The notes: generated from the sequence alone by a model not told the origin. A stretch of 64,000 bases of DNA from Pseudomonas sp. M47T1 (GCF_000263855.1 NZ_AJWX01000011.1:1-64000), one strand, 5' to 3'; shown: positions 36,672 to 46,311, counted from the stretch's first letter. Program-made: numbers and translations.

Positions 36672-36714
36672 CACTCCGGGCCGCGATCCCCTCCGCGGCT
36701 CCGGGGTGTTTTTT
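36672..36714 (+). terminator. Intrinsic terminator of the tldD-tldE transcript
   Basis: CACTCCGGGCCGCG (36672-36685) pairs with CGCGGC-TCCGGGGTG (36694-36708) around an 8-base loop, with one G:U pair and a bulge, followed by six T (36709-36714). Confidence 0.8.
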
Positions 36715-36747
36715 ATTGAAATAACCTGTTCGGCTTTTTTATAAGTT

Positions 36748-36840
36748 GTAGCTCCTGCTGTCAGGCTGCGTGGACCCTTATGTGCACTGTTAATCTTCAG
36801 TGCCTATAAAGGCCCGCGCAGCCTGGCGACAGCGGCTCCC
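36748..36840. repeat. Long imperfect hairpin (about 93 nt)
   Basis: One continuous imperfect stem: GCTGTCAGGCTGCGTGG on the left faces CCGCGCAGCCTGGCGACAGC on the right; inside, CCCTTATGTGCACTG faces CAGTGCCTATAAAGG; the loop is TTAATCTT (36790-36797). It could be a REP-family element or a miniature mobile element. There is no T-run. Confidence 0.55.
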
Positions 36841-36891
36841 TATCGCCAACCACTTGGATGATTGAATGACGCCATAAGCCATTAACCAGAC

Positions 36892-36925
36892 GCACCAATT
36901 AAATCCGCACTTTCCGGATTGGTGC
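36892..36925. promoter_or_regulatory. Inverted repeat, candidate enhancer site for a sigma-54 activator
   Basis: GCACCAAT (36892-36899) and ATTGGTGC (36918-36925) are a perfect 8-bp inverted repeat; inner ATCCG (36903-36907) and CGGAT (36915-36919) extend the symmetry. GCACC/GGTGC half-sites are those of NtrC, but the spacing is wider than the canonical N5. It is about 200 bp upstream of the sigma-54 promoter, a usual distance for an activator site. Confidence 0.45.
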
Positions 36926-37124
36926 ACAGTGACTTATCAACCTGCACTTCACTGATTCAATGTTTAACCCACATTGTGATCACGGCCTCGTGCAGCCTGA
37001 AACTTACCCCATGATGGCAGCGCTATTGCCGGTCAGGGTACCGTTCGGCCTGGGGCCATGGAAAAGTTACAGGAATGCGACATCACCGGCCCAGTTTCGC
37101 GCCAGGGCCTCTGGAACAAGGCTT

Positions 37125-37141
37125 TTGGCACAGCGGTTGCT
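37125..37141 (+). promoter_or_regulatory. Sigma-54 promoter of the short ORF-tonB-exbB-exbD-receptor unit
   Basis: TTGGCACAGCGGTTGCT has the GG (37127-37128) and GC (37139-37140) dinucleotides with exactly ten bases between and matches the -24/-12 consensus TGGCAC-N5-TTGC throughout. It is on the tonB strand, with a predicted start near 37152, about 50 bases before the nine-codon ORF and 215 before tonB. Confidence 0.75.
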
Positions 37142-37201
37142 CTGTAGTCATTCAGGCACACACTCGTACATTTACGTACATATGATAAAAAGGAAGGCGT
37201 C

Positions 37202-37231
37202 ATGAAACCGTACAAGCCCACCACTTCTTAA
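37202..37231 (+). CDS. Nine-codon ORF with strong ribosome site (leader or peptide gene?)
   Basis: ATG at 37202 encodes MKPYKPTTS then TAA. AAGGAAGG lies six to thirteen bases upstream, a better site than most genes here have, and this is the first ORF after the predicted sigma-54 start. It may be a translated leader that controls tonB, which begins 135 bp further on, or a very small peptide. It is unconserved as far as I can tell by eye, and the reading is low-confidence. A second overlapping start at 37182 gives MIKRKAS and ends inside this ATG. Confidence 0.3.
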   Translation: MKPYKPTTS

Positions 37232-37250
37232 CTGAAAAGACTGAATTCTG

Positions 37251-37262
37251 ACGCACGTGCGT
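37251..37262. promoter_or_regulatory. Perfect 12-bp palindrome between short ORF and tonB
   Basis: ACGCACGTGCGT is a perfect palindrome flanked by CTGAA and TTCAG half-arms, in the leader RNA between the nine-codon ORF and tonB. It could be an operator or the top of an RNA hairpin affecting tonB translation. Confidence 0.3.
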
Positions 37263-37366
37263 AGACTTCAGCGCTTTCACTTTTATTGCGCCGCACCACA
37301 ATCAAATATTCAACGCAATGTTTGAGCGGACACCCTTTGCCCTTCTTTTTATTCGAGGGAGACTTG

Positions 37367-38179
37367 ATGAATGATGCGGTAAAAAAGAAGCCAGCCCTGG
37401 CGCCAAGTTCCGGCACTGTGGCAGCCCCTTGGCCTCGTATTCCGTTTCAACCGAATACTTCGCGCCTCGGTACATTGAAGAAACAGCACATCCTGTTATT
37501 GGCGGCTGTTTCCATCGTATTGCACGCTGCGGGCTGGTGGCTGGTGCAACAGGCCAAGGAGCCCGTGCCGGAAGTGGCCCCGCAAGTGCCGGAGATGACC
37601 GTGGAGCTGACCAGCCCCACGCCACCCTCGCCCGAGCCGCCGCCGCCGGAACCACCACCACCGCCGCCGCCTCCACCGCCGCCAGAGCCCGAGGAAGACC
37701 CGGACGCCGTGAAGCCGCCGCCCAAGCCTGTGGTCAAGAAGGTAGAGAAGCCCAAGCCGGTGCAAAAACCGCAACCGGTGAAAATGCCCACGCCGCCGAC
37801 ACCGCCCGCACCGGCACCGGCCCCTGCGCAAAGTGCGCCGCCCAGCCCCACTCCCGCCCCCGCCGCGCCTGCCGCAGCGCCTGGACCGGTGAAGGAATCG
37901 GCGGCCATTTCCGGGCTGGCCAGCCTGGGCAACCCGCCGCCCGAATACCCGTCGCTGGCCCTGCGCCGCAGCTGGGAAGGCACGGTGGTGCTGCGCATCA
38001 AGGTGCTGCCCAACGGCCGCGCCGGCAGCGTCGAGGTGACCAAGTCCAGCGGCAAAGAGCAGCTCGATCAGGCCGCGGTGGAAGCGGTGCGCAACTGGAA
38101 GTTCATCCCGGCCAAGCGCGGCGATACGCCCATAGAAGGCTTCGCCACCCAGACCATCGACTTCAAGTTGCCGCAGTAA
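37367..38179 (+). CDS. tonB: TonB energy transducer
   Basis: Periplasm-spanning protein that passes proton-motive energy from ExbB-ExbD to outer-membrane receptors. 270 residues from the ATG at 37367 (GAGGGAG upstream). It has a cytoplasmic N-terminal tail of about 38 residues, one membrane helix (HILLLAAVSIVLHAAGWWLV, about 40-60) and a long proline-rich linker with a run of eleven prolines and KP/VP repeats. The C-terminal TonB domain (about 185-270) has PPPEYPSLALRRSWEG, VLPNGRAGSVEV and the terminal AVRNWKFIPAKRGDTPIEG. It heads tonB-exbB-exbD and probably serves the receptor encoded next. Confidence 0.93.
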   Translation: MNDAVKKKPALAPSSGTVAAPWPRIPFQPNTSRLGTLKKQHILLLAAVSIVLHAAGWWLVQQAKEPVPEVAPQVPEMTVELTSPTPPSPEPPPPEPPPPPPPPPPPEPEEDPDAVKPPPKPVVKKVEKPKPVQKPQPVKMPTPPTPPAPAPAPAQSAPPSPTPAPAAPAAAPGPVKESAAISGLASLGNPPPEYPSLALRRSWEGTVVLRIKVLPNGRAGSVEVTKSSGKEQLDQAAVEAVRNWKFIPAKRGDTPIEGFATQTIDFKLPQ

Positions 38180-38216
38180 ACGAACTCAACCCTTTTATGT
38201 TGTGCGAGGTAAAACC

Positions 38217-38924
38217 ATGAACGCATCCATGTCCGCAATGATTGTCCCGGGTGTCCTTTGGGCCCTGGTGTTCTTCTCGGTGTTGAGCTGGGGCCTGCTG
38301 CTGATCAAGTCGGCCCAATACCTGCGCCTGAAATCACAGAACAAACAGTTCACCCGCGCCTTCTGGGCCGCCCCCGACCTGCTCACTGCCGCCGAGCATT
38401 CCACCCAGTACCCCGGCTCACTGGCGCGCATCGCCAACAGCGGTTTCGAAGCCATGGCCAGCGACGACAACCCGCGCAACGCCCAGCAACTGGCCCACAC
38501 CATCAACCGCCAGGACCGCCTGGAGCGTAACCTGCGCCAGCAGATCCAGAAAGAACGCCGCGCCCTGGAAGCCGGCCAGGCCATCCTGGCCAGTATCGGC
38601 AGCACCGCGCCCTTCATCGGCCTGTTCGGTACCGTGTGGGGCATCATGGAAGCGTTGCAAAGCATCGGCGCCAGCGGCTCGGCCAGCCTGGAAACCGTGG
38701 CCGGCCCTATTGGCCATGCGCTGATCGCCACCGGCGTAGGTATTGCCGTAGCCGTGCCGGCGGTGCTGATCTACAACTTCTTCCTGCGCCGCCTGAAGCT
38801 GGCCATGGCTGACATGGACGACTTCGCCCATGACTTCGACAGCCTGGCCCAGCGCAGCGCCTTCGCCGTGAGCCGCGAGCCCATCGCGCACAAACATGCC
38901 ACTGGCGTGCGGGAGGCCAGCTGA
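38217..38924 (+). CDS. exbB: ExbB proton channel subunit
   Basis: Inner-membrane MotA/TolQ/ExbB protein that forms the pentameric proton channel energising TonB. 235 residues from the ATG at 38217 with CGAGG upstream. TM1 is about residues 8-30 (IVPGVLWALVFFSVLSWGLLLI); TM2 and TM3 include ILASIGSTAPFIGLFGTVWGIMEAL and IGHALIATGVGIAVAVPAVLIYNFFL, the conserved pore-lining pair. The stop overlaps the exbD start (TGATG), so the two are translationally coupled. Confidence 0.94.
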   Translation: MNASMSAMIVPGVLWALVFFSVLSWGLLLIKSAQYLRLKSQNKQFTRAFWAAPDLLTAAEHSTQYPGSLARIANSGFEAMASDDNPRNAQQLAHTINRQDRLERNLRQQIQKERRALEAGQAILASIGSTAPFIGLFGTVWGIMEALQSIGASGSASLETVAGPIGHALIATGVGIAVAVPAVLIYNFFLRRLKLAMADMDDFAHDFDSLAQRSAFAVSREPIAHKHATGVREAS

Positions 38925-39325
38925 TGTCCTTCTCAACCCAAGACAGCGATGAAGTGCTCAGCGAAATGAACGTCACGCCCCTGGTGGACGTGATGCTGGT
39001 GCTGCTGGTGGTGTTCATCGTCACCGCCCCCCTGATGACCAACGCCATCAAGGTCAACCTGCCGAAAACCGACGCCGTGGCCCCTGCCGAGAAGAAAGAC
39101 CCGGTGGTGGTCAGCGTCGACCAGGACGGCAAGTTCTTCCTGGCCAAGAGCGAAATCGCCCCCGAACTGCTGGAGAAAAGCCTTTCGGACGTCAAGGCCA
39201 AAGACCCCGAGGTGCGTGTCCAGCTACAGGCGGACACCAGCGTGAACTATGGCCAGGTGGCCAAGGCCATGGCCTCGATCGAGCGCTCGGGCATCACCAA
39301 GATCTCGGTGATGACCTCGCGTTGA
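38924..39325 (+). CDS. exbD: ExbD proton channel subunit
   Basis: 133 residues: a short cytoplasmic start, one membrane helix and a periplasmic ExbD/TolR domain. NVTPLVDVMLVLLVVFIV contains the essential membrane aspartate (about residue 22). DGKFFLAKSEIAPELLEKSL and YGQVAKAMASIERSGITKISVMT are the periplasmic fold. It overlaps exbB by one base; a 200-bp gap without a terminator T-run separates it from the receptor gene. Confidence 0.94.
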   Translation: MSFSTQDSDEVLSEMNVTPLVDVMLVLLVVFIVTAPLMTNAIKVNLPKTDAVAPAEKKDPVVVSVDQDGKFFLAKSEIAPELLEKSLSDVKAKDPEVRVQLQADTSVNYGQVAKAMASIERSGITKISVMTSR

Positions 39326-39525
39326 CGCGCCAGCCGGGCGGGGGATGAGACAGCCCGGCCGCGCGCCGTAACACAAGCCGTTGCACCTGTGCGGGGCCCC
39401 CTTGGGCCCTGCAGGGGAGCGGCTTGCCAGCAGCAAAGGAGTTATCCGGGGCCGGCACAACCCATCCGGAAAAAAGAGGGCTCACAAGGCCATTTCACAA
39501 ACGTCTGAAAAAGTCGGAAATTACC

Positions 39526-42231
39526 ATGCTGATGAGTTTGCAACGTTTCACCCTCAAACCACTGGCGGCCACCCTGCAACGACACCGCATGGTGCCGCTG
39601 TACGTGATGGCCATGGGCATCGGCGCCGTGCATGCCGCCGACAGCACCGATGACAGCAGCACCGCGGCCACCGCCGTGGTAGCACCGGCCACCACCCAGT
39701 TGCAGAAGGTTGAAGTGACCGGCTCGGCCATTCGCCGGGTCGACGCCGAAACCGCCGTGCCGGTGACCATCCTGCGCGCCGCCGAGCTGGAAAAACAGGG
39801 CGTGACCACCACCGCCGAGCTGATGCAGCGCATCACCGGCAACAACTCCATCGGCAACTCGGCCGGCTCCGTGGGCGCCGCCACCGGCGGTGCGAGCTTT
39901 GCCGACATGCGTGGCATTGGCGCCAACAAGACCCTGGTGCTGCTCAACGGCCGCCGCCTGGCCAACAACGCCATGTCCGGGACCGACTCCCAGGGCGGCG
40001 CGGTGGACCTGAACATGATCCCCTTCGCCGCCATCGACCGTGTGGAAGTGCTGCGCGACGGCGCCTCGGCCCTGTACGGCACCGATGCCATCGGCGGGGT
40101 GATCAACTTCATCACCAAGAAATCCCTCACCGACGGCACCCTCACCCTGGGCGGCGAAGACCCCACCAACAGCGGTGGCGGCGGCAGCAAGGACATGAGC
40201 GGCAGCTGGGGTTACGGCGACCTGGACAAGGACCGCTTCAACGTCATGGGCGTGTTCAACTACCGCACCCAGCAGAACCTGGACGCCAACGATCGCAGCT
40301 TCGACCGCGACTACGTGCCCGGTCGAGGCCTGGACAACACCTCGGGCACCGCCTTCCCCGGTAACTACAGCCAGAACGGCAACGCCGCCAACCCCCTGGG
40401 CAGCGCGTGCAGCGGCGCCAACCTGATCGCCAGCAACGGCGTGTGCCGCTACAGCACGCGCAACTCCATTGACCTGCTGCCGCAGACCGAATCCACCTCG
40501 TTCTTTGGCAAGGCCACCGGCAAGCTGGCCGACGATCACAACGTCAACCTCGAATACTTCTGGTCGCGCAACGACAACAGCACCAGCGTGGCCCCGGCGC
40601 CACTGACCGGCCTGAGCCTGTCACCGTCCTCGCCTTACTACCCGGGCAACGGCATTACCCCGCTGCCCACCAACTTCACCCTCGACCCCACCCAGCCAGT
40701 GGGCGTGAACTGGCGTGAAACCGCCGCCGGCGACCGTACCTCCAAGGACCAGAACACCAGCCAACGCCTGGTGCTGAGCTTCGACGGCACCGTGGGCGGC
40801 TGGGACTACAACGTGGGCGCAGGCTACAACCAGAACCAGGTCTACAACAGCGTCACCGGCGGCTACGCCAGCGACTCGGCGCTGACCAGCGGCCTGGCCA
40901 GCGGCCTGCTCAACCCCTTCGGCCCGCAGACCGACGCCGGCCAGGCCTTCATCGACGCCAACACCTACCACGGCGCCTATGCCGTTTCCACCGGCCGCGT
41001 GGCCTCGCTGGACGGCAAGGTCACCCGCGAAATCGGCGACTGGTTCGGCGCCGGCCCCGTGGGCCTGGCCCTGGGTGGCGAGTACCGCAAGGAGAAATAC
41101 CATGAGTCGGTGGCCGACTGGGCGGGTGACCTGTCCAGCCTGGGCGTGGACCCCAACAGCTCGGTGTCGGGTGACCGCAGCATCAGCGCCGAATACGCTG
41201 AAATCAACGTGCCGGTGATCGACAGCCTGGAACTGGGTGCCGCGGTTCGCCACGACAAGTACAGCGACTTCGGCAGCACCACCAACCCCAAGTACACCTT
41301 CCGCTTCCAGCCGTTCAAGGAACTGGTGATGCGCGGCGCCTACAGCGAGGGCTTCCGTGCGCCGTCGCTGTATGAGCTGAACAACCCCACCTACACCACC
41401 TTCACCGCCGGCAACTACAACGACCCTACCCTGTGCGCCGGCGGCGTGGTACGCCCGGGCGGCAACGGCGGTCGCGACTGCAACCAGCAATTCCTCAACA
41501 GCACCGGCGGCAACCAGGACCTCAAGCCCGAGACCGCGCGCAACGTGACCCTGGGCTTCGTCTACCAGCCAGTACGCAACCTGTCCATGGGACTGGACTT
41601 CTGGTGGATCAAGATCGCCGGCCAGATCGAGGAGTTCCCCGAGTCTGAAGTGTTCGCCCACCCCGACGAATACGCCGACCGCATCGTGCGCGCCGCCGAC
41701 GGTTCCATCGACCACATCGTCACCGGCCTTGCCAACCTGGGTAACGTGAAAACCAGCGGTATCGACGTCAGCCTCGACTATCGCTTCCCGCTCACCCCCA
41801 TCGGCCAGTTCGCCCTGGACCTGCAAGGCACCTACGTTACCCGCTACGACTACCAGCAGACCATCGGCGGTGCCTACACCGACCGTGTCGGCGACTTCCA
41901 GGGTGACCAGGTGGCGCAGCGCTGGAAGCACAACATCACCGGCAGCTGGAACTACGACGCCTACCGCGCCTCCATCACCAACCGCTTCACCACTGGCTAC
42001 AACGACTACGACCCCACCACCAACAGCCGTGTCAGCTCGTACTCGCTGTGGGACATGTCGGCAGGCTACACCTTCAACAAGGTGCTGGACCTGGACGTGG
42101 GCGTGAAGAACATCTTCGATCGCGACCCACCGTTCTCCAACCAGGCCTACACCTTCCAGAGCGGCTATGACCCGCGCTACGCCGATCCGCTGGGGCGCAC
42201 CCTGTTCGCGCGCATGACCTACCACTTCTGA
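39526..42231 (+). CDS. TonB-dependent outer-membrane receptor
   Basis: 901 residues from the ATG at 39526 (GGAA upstream). The signal region ends VMAMGIGAVHAAD; a TonB-box-like segment LQKVEVTGSAI (about residue 60) is followed by the plug (ADMRGIGANKTLVLLNGRRL, RVEVLRDGASALYGTDAIGGVINFITK) and a 22-strand barrel ending RTLFARMTYHF. There is no N-terminal signalling domain, so no anti-sigma link. Long, Asn/Gly-rich loops with cysteine pairs (SACSGANLIASNGVCRY; LCAGGVVRPGGNGGRDC) suggest a bulky, non-siderophore ligand. Adjacency to tonB-exbBD and to a peptide ABC importer makes a peptide ligand plausible but unproved. Confidence 0.92.
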   Translation: MLMSLQRFTLKPLAATLQRHRMVPLYVMAMGIGAVHAADSTDDSSTAATAVVAPATTQLQKVEVTGSAIRRVDAETAVPVTILRAAELEKQGVTTTAELMQRITGNNSIGNSAGSVGAATGGASFADMRGIGANKTLVLLNGRRLANNAMSGTDSQGGAVDLNMIPFAAIDRVEVLRDGASALYGTDAIGGVINFITKKSLTDGTLTLGGEDPTNSGGGGSKDMSGSWGYGDLDKDRFNVMGVFNYRTQQNLDANDRSFDRDYVPGRGLDNTSGTAFPGNYSQNGNAANPLGSACSGANLIASNGVCRYSTRNSIDLLPQTESTSFFGKATGKLADDHNVNLEYFWSRNDNSTSVAPAPLTGLSLSPSSPYYPGNGITPLPTNFTLDPTQPVGVNWRETAAGDRTSKDQNTSQRLVLSFDGTVGGWDYNVGAGYNQNQVYNSVTGGYASDSALTSGLASGLLNPFGPQTDAGQAFIDANTYHGAYAVSTGRVASLDGKVTREIGDWFGAGPVGLALGGEYRKEKYHESVADWAGDLSSLGVDPNSSVSGDRSISAEYAEINVPVIDSLELGAAVRHDKYSDFGSTTNPKYTFRFQPFKELVMRGAYSEGFRAPSLYELNNPTYTTFTAGNYNDPTLCAGGVVRPGGNGGRDCNQQFLNSTGGNQDLKPETARNVTLGFVYQPVRNLSMGLDFWWIKIAGQIEEFPESEVFAHPDEYADRIVRAADGSIDHIVTGLANLGNVKTSGIDVSLDYRFPLTPIGQFALDLQGTYVTRYDYQQTIGGAYTDRVGDFQGDQVAQRWKHNITGSWNYDAYRASITNRFTTGYNDYDPTTNSRVSSYSLWDMSAGYTFNKVLDLDVGVKNIFDRDPPFSNQAYTFQSGYDPRYADPLGRTLFARMTYHF

Positions 42232-42286
42232 CCGAGGTCGACGGGGCTGCGCTCCGGCCCCCAATCGATCTGCCTGCGATATCGCA

Positions 42287-42317
42287 CCCCCGGCGTCCCT
42301 CCACGCCGGGGGCTTTT
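42287..42317 (+). terminator. Intrinsic terminator between receptor gene and yejA
   Basis: CCCCCGGCGT (42287-42296), loop CCCTCC, ACGCCGGGGG (42303-42312), then CTTTTT: a perfect 10-bp GC-rich stem with T-run. The yejA ATG is only 42 bp further on, so yejABEF must depend on read-through or on a promoter overlapping this region. Confidence 0.85.
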
Positions 42318-42358
42318 TCCAGGCCTTGAGTGTTTTTGCGGTTCGAGGACTTTCAACC

Positions 42359-44221
42359 ATGTCACAGCCCCTCAAGTTTCTGCTGGCCAGCCTGTTCTGC
42401 CTGGCCTGCCTGCCGGTTCGCGCCGAGCCCGTCACGGCCATGACCGTGTACGGCGATGCACCCAAATACCCGGCCAATTTCCAGCACTTCGACTACGTGA
42501 ACCCCAACGCGCCCAAGGGCGGTTCGCTGAGCCGCTCGTCCATGGAAATAGGCCAGTTCAATTACATTCTGCCCTACGTGGACCAGGGCACCGGCGTGGT
42601 GCAGGCCGATACCTGGCTGTACTCGCCGCTGGCCTACCGCTCGCTGGACGAGCCCTACACCGTGTATGGCCTTGTGGCCGAGAAAATGGAGCACGACCCG
42701 GACGGCATGTGGATGCGCTTCTACCTCAACCCCAAGGCGCGCTTCGCCGACGGCACGCCCATTACCGCCAATGACGTGGCGTTCACCTACAACCTGTTGA
42801 CCACCAAGGCCAGCCTGACCTTCCGGCTGCTGTACGGCGACGTCCAGGACGTGGTGGTGGAAGGCCCGTTGCAGGTGCGCTTCAACTTCAAGAACAACCT
42901 CAACCGCACGCTGCCCCTGGACCTGGCGTCCATGCGCGTGCTGCCCGAGCATTACTGGAAAGACCATGACTTCGCCAACGGCGGCGGCTTCGAACCACCG
43001 CTGGGCAGTGGCCCCTATCGGGTAACCAAGGTCGACCCGGGGCGCAGCATCACCTTTGAGCGCAACAAGAACTGGTGGGCCCGTGACCTGCCCGTGAACC
43101 GCGGCCTGTACAACTTCGACACGCTGACGGTGAACTTCTACGGCGACACCGAAATTGCCCGGCAATTGCTGCAGGCCCAGGCGTTCGACTACAACCGCGA
43201 GTTCTCTTCCGGCGGCTACATGGTGGGCTACCAGAGCCCGGCGCTGGACGACGGCCGTCTGCAGCGCCGGCAACTGGCACCGGACCTGCCGGTAGGCGCC
43301 CAAGGCTTTGCCTTCAACCTGCAACGGCCGATCTTCCAGGACCGCCGCGTGCGCCAGGCGCTCACCCTGCTGTGGGATTTCGAGTGGGTCAACCGGCAGA
43401 TCATGCGCAACTTCTACACTCGCCAAAGCAGCTATTTCCCGAAAAGCGACATGGCCGCGACCCAATTGCCGGACGCCGAGGAGCTGGCGATCCTGGAACC
43501 CTTGCGCGGCAAGATCCCCGACGAGGTGTTCACCCAGGTCTACCACTCACCCGTCACTGATGGCAGCGGCAACATTCGGCCCCAGCAACTGGCCGCGCTG
43601 AAACTGCTGGCCGAAGCCGGCTGGCACCCCGAGCACGGCAAGCTGGTGAACGCCAAGGGCGAACCGTTCACATTCACGTTCCTGGATGGCCAGGGCGGCT
43701 TCGACCGCCTGCTGTTGCCCATGAAGCGCAGCCTGGCGCAGATCGGTATCGACCTGGAACTGCGGCGCATCGATTCCGGCCAATACAACAACCTGCTCAA
43801 CACCCGCGACTACGACTTCACCGTGGTGCAGTTCCCGCGCAGCGGCGACCCGATCATTTCCCCCGGCCGCGAGCTGTACAACCTTTACGGCAGCGCCAGC
43901 GCCACCAGCCCCGGCAGTTCCAACTTCATGGTGCTGCGCGACCCGGCGGTGGACACCCTGATAGACGGCGTGGTCAAGGCCACCACCCGTGACGACATGG
44001 TGCACCACGCCCGTGCCCTAGACCGGGTGTTGCAGTGGGGCTACTACTCGATCCAGAACTACTACGGCGCCGGCACCGCCACGGTATTCCTCAACCGCTT
44101 CGGCATGCCCAAGGTGGCGCCCAAGTTCGACGCGGGCCTGGACACCTGGTGGCAGGTCAGCCCCACGCCGCTCACCAACCTGCAAATGAGCGCCCTGGCG
44201 CCCACCTCCGAGGAGCACTGA
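42359..44221 (+). CDS. yejA: YejA-like peptide-binding protein
   Basis: Periplasmic solute-binding protein of ABC family 5 (cluster with YejA/McjA-type peptide receptors). 620 residues with a signal peptide ([17 protein letters not shown]). [27 protein letters not shown] is the distinctive YejA opening; [39 protein letters not shown] and [20 protein letters not shown] are general family-5 motifs. In E. coli YejABEF imports microcin C and formylated peptides. It ends one base before the yejB ATG and begins a tightly packed importer operon. Confidence 0.93.
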   Translation: MSQPLKFLLASLFCLACLPVRAEPVTAMTVYGDAPKYPANFQHFDYVNPNAPKGGSLSRSSMEIGQFNYILPYVDQGTGVVQADTWLYSPLAYRSLDEPYTVYGLVAEKMEHDPDGMWMRFYLNPKARFADGTPITANDVAFTYNLLTTKASLTFRLLYGDVQDVVVEGPLQVRFNFKNNLNRTLPLDLASMRVLPEHYWKDHDFANGGGFEPPLGSGPYRVTKVDPGRSITFERNKNWWARDLPVNRGLYNFDTLTVNFYGDTEIARQLLQAQAFDYNREFSSGGYMVGYQSPALDDGRLQRRQLAPDLPVGAQGFAFNLQRPIFQDRRVRQALTLLWDFEWVNRQIMRNFYTRQSSYFPKSDMAATQLPDAEELAILEPLRGKIPDEVFTQVYHSPVTDGSGNIRPQQLAALKLLAEAGWHPEHGKLVNAKGEPFTFTFLDGQGGFDRLLLPMKRSLAQIGIDLELRRIDSGQYNNLLNTRDYDFTVVQFPRSGDPIISPGRELYNLYGSASATSPGSSNFMVLRDPAVDTLIDGVVKATTRDDMVHHARALDRVLQWGYYSIQNYYGAGTATVFLNRFGMPKVAPKFDAGLDTWWQVSPTPLTNLQMSALAPTSEEH

Positions 44222-44222
44222 G

Positions 44223-45287
44223 ATGCTGCGCTATATCTGTCGTCGACTGCTGCTGATCATTCCCACCCTGCTGTGCATCCTGGTGGTCAATTTCGTCATC
44301 GTCCAGGCCGCCCCCGGCGGCCCGGTGGAACAGGCCATCGCCCGCCTGCAAGGCGCCGGCGGCCATGGCGTGGGCGGCGGTGGCGGGGAAAGCGCCGGGG
44401 GCAGCGGCAGCCGTTCCAGCCGCGGCCTGGACCCGGCCCTGATCGAGGAGATCAAGCAGCACTACGGCTTCGACAAGCCCATGCACGAACGCCTGTGGCT
44501 GATGCTGAAAAACTACGCGCAGCTGGATTTCGGCACCAGCTTCTTTCGCGGCGCGCCGGTGACCACGCTGATCGCCCAGAAGATCCCCACCACCTTGTCC
44601 CTGGGCCTGTGGGCGACGCTGATCACCTACCTGATCAGCATACCGCTGGGCATTCGCAAGGCCGTGCACCACGGCACCCGATTCGACGTGTGGACCAGCA
44701 CGGCAATCATCATCGGCTACGCCATGCCGGCCTTCCTGTTCGCCATTTTGCTGATCGTGGTGTTTGCCGGCGGCAGCTACGTCAACTGGTTTCCGGTGCA
44801 GGGCCTGGTGTCGTCGAACGTCGACCAGATGTCGACCCTGGGTAAGATCGGCGACTACCTGTGGCATCTGGTGCTGCCGGTCAGCGCCCTGGTGATCGGC
44901 GGTTTTGCCACGCTCACCATCCTTACCAAGAACAGCTTCCTCAACGAGATCAGCCGCCAGTACGTGACCACTGCCACAGCCAAGGGCCTGAGCCAGAACC
45001 GCGTGCTCTACGGCCATGTGCTGCGCAACGCCATGCTACTGGTGCTGGCCGGCATCCCCCAGGCGCTGATCGACGTGTTCTTCGCCGGCTCGCTGCTGAT
45101 TGAAACCATCTTCAACCTCGATGGCGTCGGCCGCATGAGCTACGACGCCGCCGTGTCGCGGGACTACCCGGTGGTGTTCGGCACGCTGTTCCTGTTCACC
45201 CTGTTTGGCCTGTTGATCAAGCTGGTGGGCGACCTGTGCTACACCTTGGTCGACCCGCGCATCGACTTCTCGGCGAGGACTGCCTGA
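44223..45287 (+). CDS. yejB: YejB-like ABC transporter permease
   Basis: 354-residue inner-membrane permease of the DppB/OppB type. The N-terminal [37 protein letters not shown] is typical. A glycine/serine-rich insertion ([19 protein letters not shown], residues about 43-63) follows TM1, as in other YejB proteins. The inner-membrane EAA-type loop is [23 protein letters not shown]. It pairs with YejE to form the membrane channel. The stop overlaps the yejE start. Confidence 0.93.
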   Translation: MLRYICRRLLLIIPTLLCILVVNFVIVQAAPGGPVEQAIARLQGAGGHGVGGGGGESAGGSGSRSSRGLDPALIEEIKQHYGFDKPMHERLWLMLKNYAQLDFGTSFFRGAPVTTLIAQKIPTTLSLGLWATLITYLISIPLGIRKAVHHGTRFDVWTSTAIIIGYAMPAFLFAILLIVVFAGGSYVNWFPVQGLVSSNVDQMSTLGKIGDYLWHLVLPVSALVIGGFATLTILTKNSFLNEISRQYVTTATAKGLSQNRVLYGHVLRNAMLLVLAGIPQALIDVFFAGSLLIETIFNLDGVGRMSYDAAVSRDYPVVFGTLFLFTLFGLLIKLVGDLCYTLVDPRIDFSARTA

Positions 45288-46309
45288 TGTTCCGGATCTC
45301 CCCTTTGGGCCAGCGCCGCCTGGCCGCGTTCAAGGCCAACCGCCGTGGCTGGTGGTCGCTGTGGCTGTTTATCGCGCTGCTGGTGACCTGCCTGTGCAGC
45401 GAACTGCTGGCCAACGACAAACCGTTGCTGATCAGTTTCAACGGCACCATGTATTACCCCATCCTGCATGAGTATCAGGAGACCGACTTTGGCGGCCAGC
45501 TGCCGTTCGAGCCCGACTACACCAGCCAGTACGTGCGTGACCTGATCAGCGCCAAGGGCGGCTGGATGCTGTTCCCGCCCATTCCCTTCAGCGACCAGTC
45601 GGTGAACTACGACCTGACCCAGCCCTCCCCCAGCCCGCCCACCCGACAGAACTGGCTGGGCACCGACCAGCAGGCCCGGGACGTGATGGCGCGGGCGCTG
45701 TATGGCGCACGGGTGTCGATTTTGTTTGCCTTGATTCTGACCGTCATCAGCGCCCTGATCGGCGTGTTCGCCGGCGCCGTGCAGGGTTTCTATGGCGGCT
45801 GGATCGACTTGATCGGCCAGCGCCTGCAAGAGATCTGGTCGGGGTTGCCGGTGCTGTACCTGCTGATCATTCTGTCCGGCTTCGTCGCCCCCAGTTTCTG
45901 GTGGCTGCTGGGGATCATGGCGCTGTTTTCCTGGCTGGCCCTGGTGGACGTGGTGCGCGCCGAATTTCTGCGCGGGCGCAGCCTGGAATACGTCAAGGCC
46001 GCCCGCGCGCTGGGCGTGACCGATGGCGTGCTGATGCGCCGGCACATTTTGCCCAACGCCATGACCAGCACCCTCACCTACCTGCCCTTCATTGTCACCG
46101 GCGCCATTTCCACCCTCACCGCCCTGGACTTCCTGGGCTTCGGCATGCCCGCCGGCAGCGCCTCGCTGGGTGAGCTGGTGGGCGAGGCGAAACAGAACCT
46201 GGAAGCCCCGTGGCTGGGCCTGACGGCCTTCTTTGCCCTGGCGCTGATTCTTTCGCTGCTGGTGTTCATCGGCGAAGCCTGCCGTGACGCGTTCGACCCA
46301 AGGACTTGA
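45287..46309 (+). CDS. yejE: YejE-like ABC transporter permease
   Basis: 340-residue DppC-type permease. After TM1 (WWSLWLFIALLVTCLCSELLAN) it has the large periplasmic insert typical of YejE (YYPILHEYQETDFGGQLPF ... WMLFPPIPFSDQSVNYDL), then the transport core with NWLGTDQQARDVMARALYGAR and the EAA loop YVKAARALGVTDGVLMRRHILPNA. The ATG overlaps the yejB TGA, so the two are translationally coupled; yejF starts two bases after its stop. Confidence 0.93.
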   Translation: MFRISPLGQRRLAAFKANRRGWWSLWLFIALLVTCLCSELLANDKPLLISFNGTMYYPILHEYQETDFGGQLPFEPDYTSQYVRDLISAKGGWMLFPPIPFSDQSVNYDLTQPSPSPPTRQNWLGTDQQARDVMARALYGARVSILFALILTVISALIGVFAGAVQGFYGGWIDLIGQRLQEIWSGLPVLYLLIILSGFVAPSFWWLLGIMALFSWLALVDVVRAEFLRGRSLEYVKAARALGVTDGVLMRRHILPNAMTSTLTYLPFIVTGAISTLTALDFLGFGMPAGSASLGELVGEAKQNLEAPWLGLTAFFALALILSLLVFIGEACRDAFDPRT

Positions 46310-46311
46310 GC

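Noticed and set aside
40621..42477. 618-codon minus-strand frame
   Set aside because: Antisense to the TonB-dependent receptor; low-complexity Val/Gly/Ala product.
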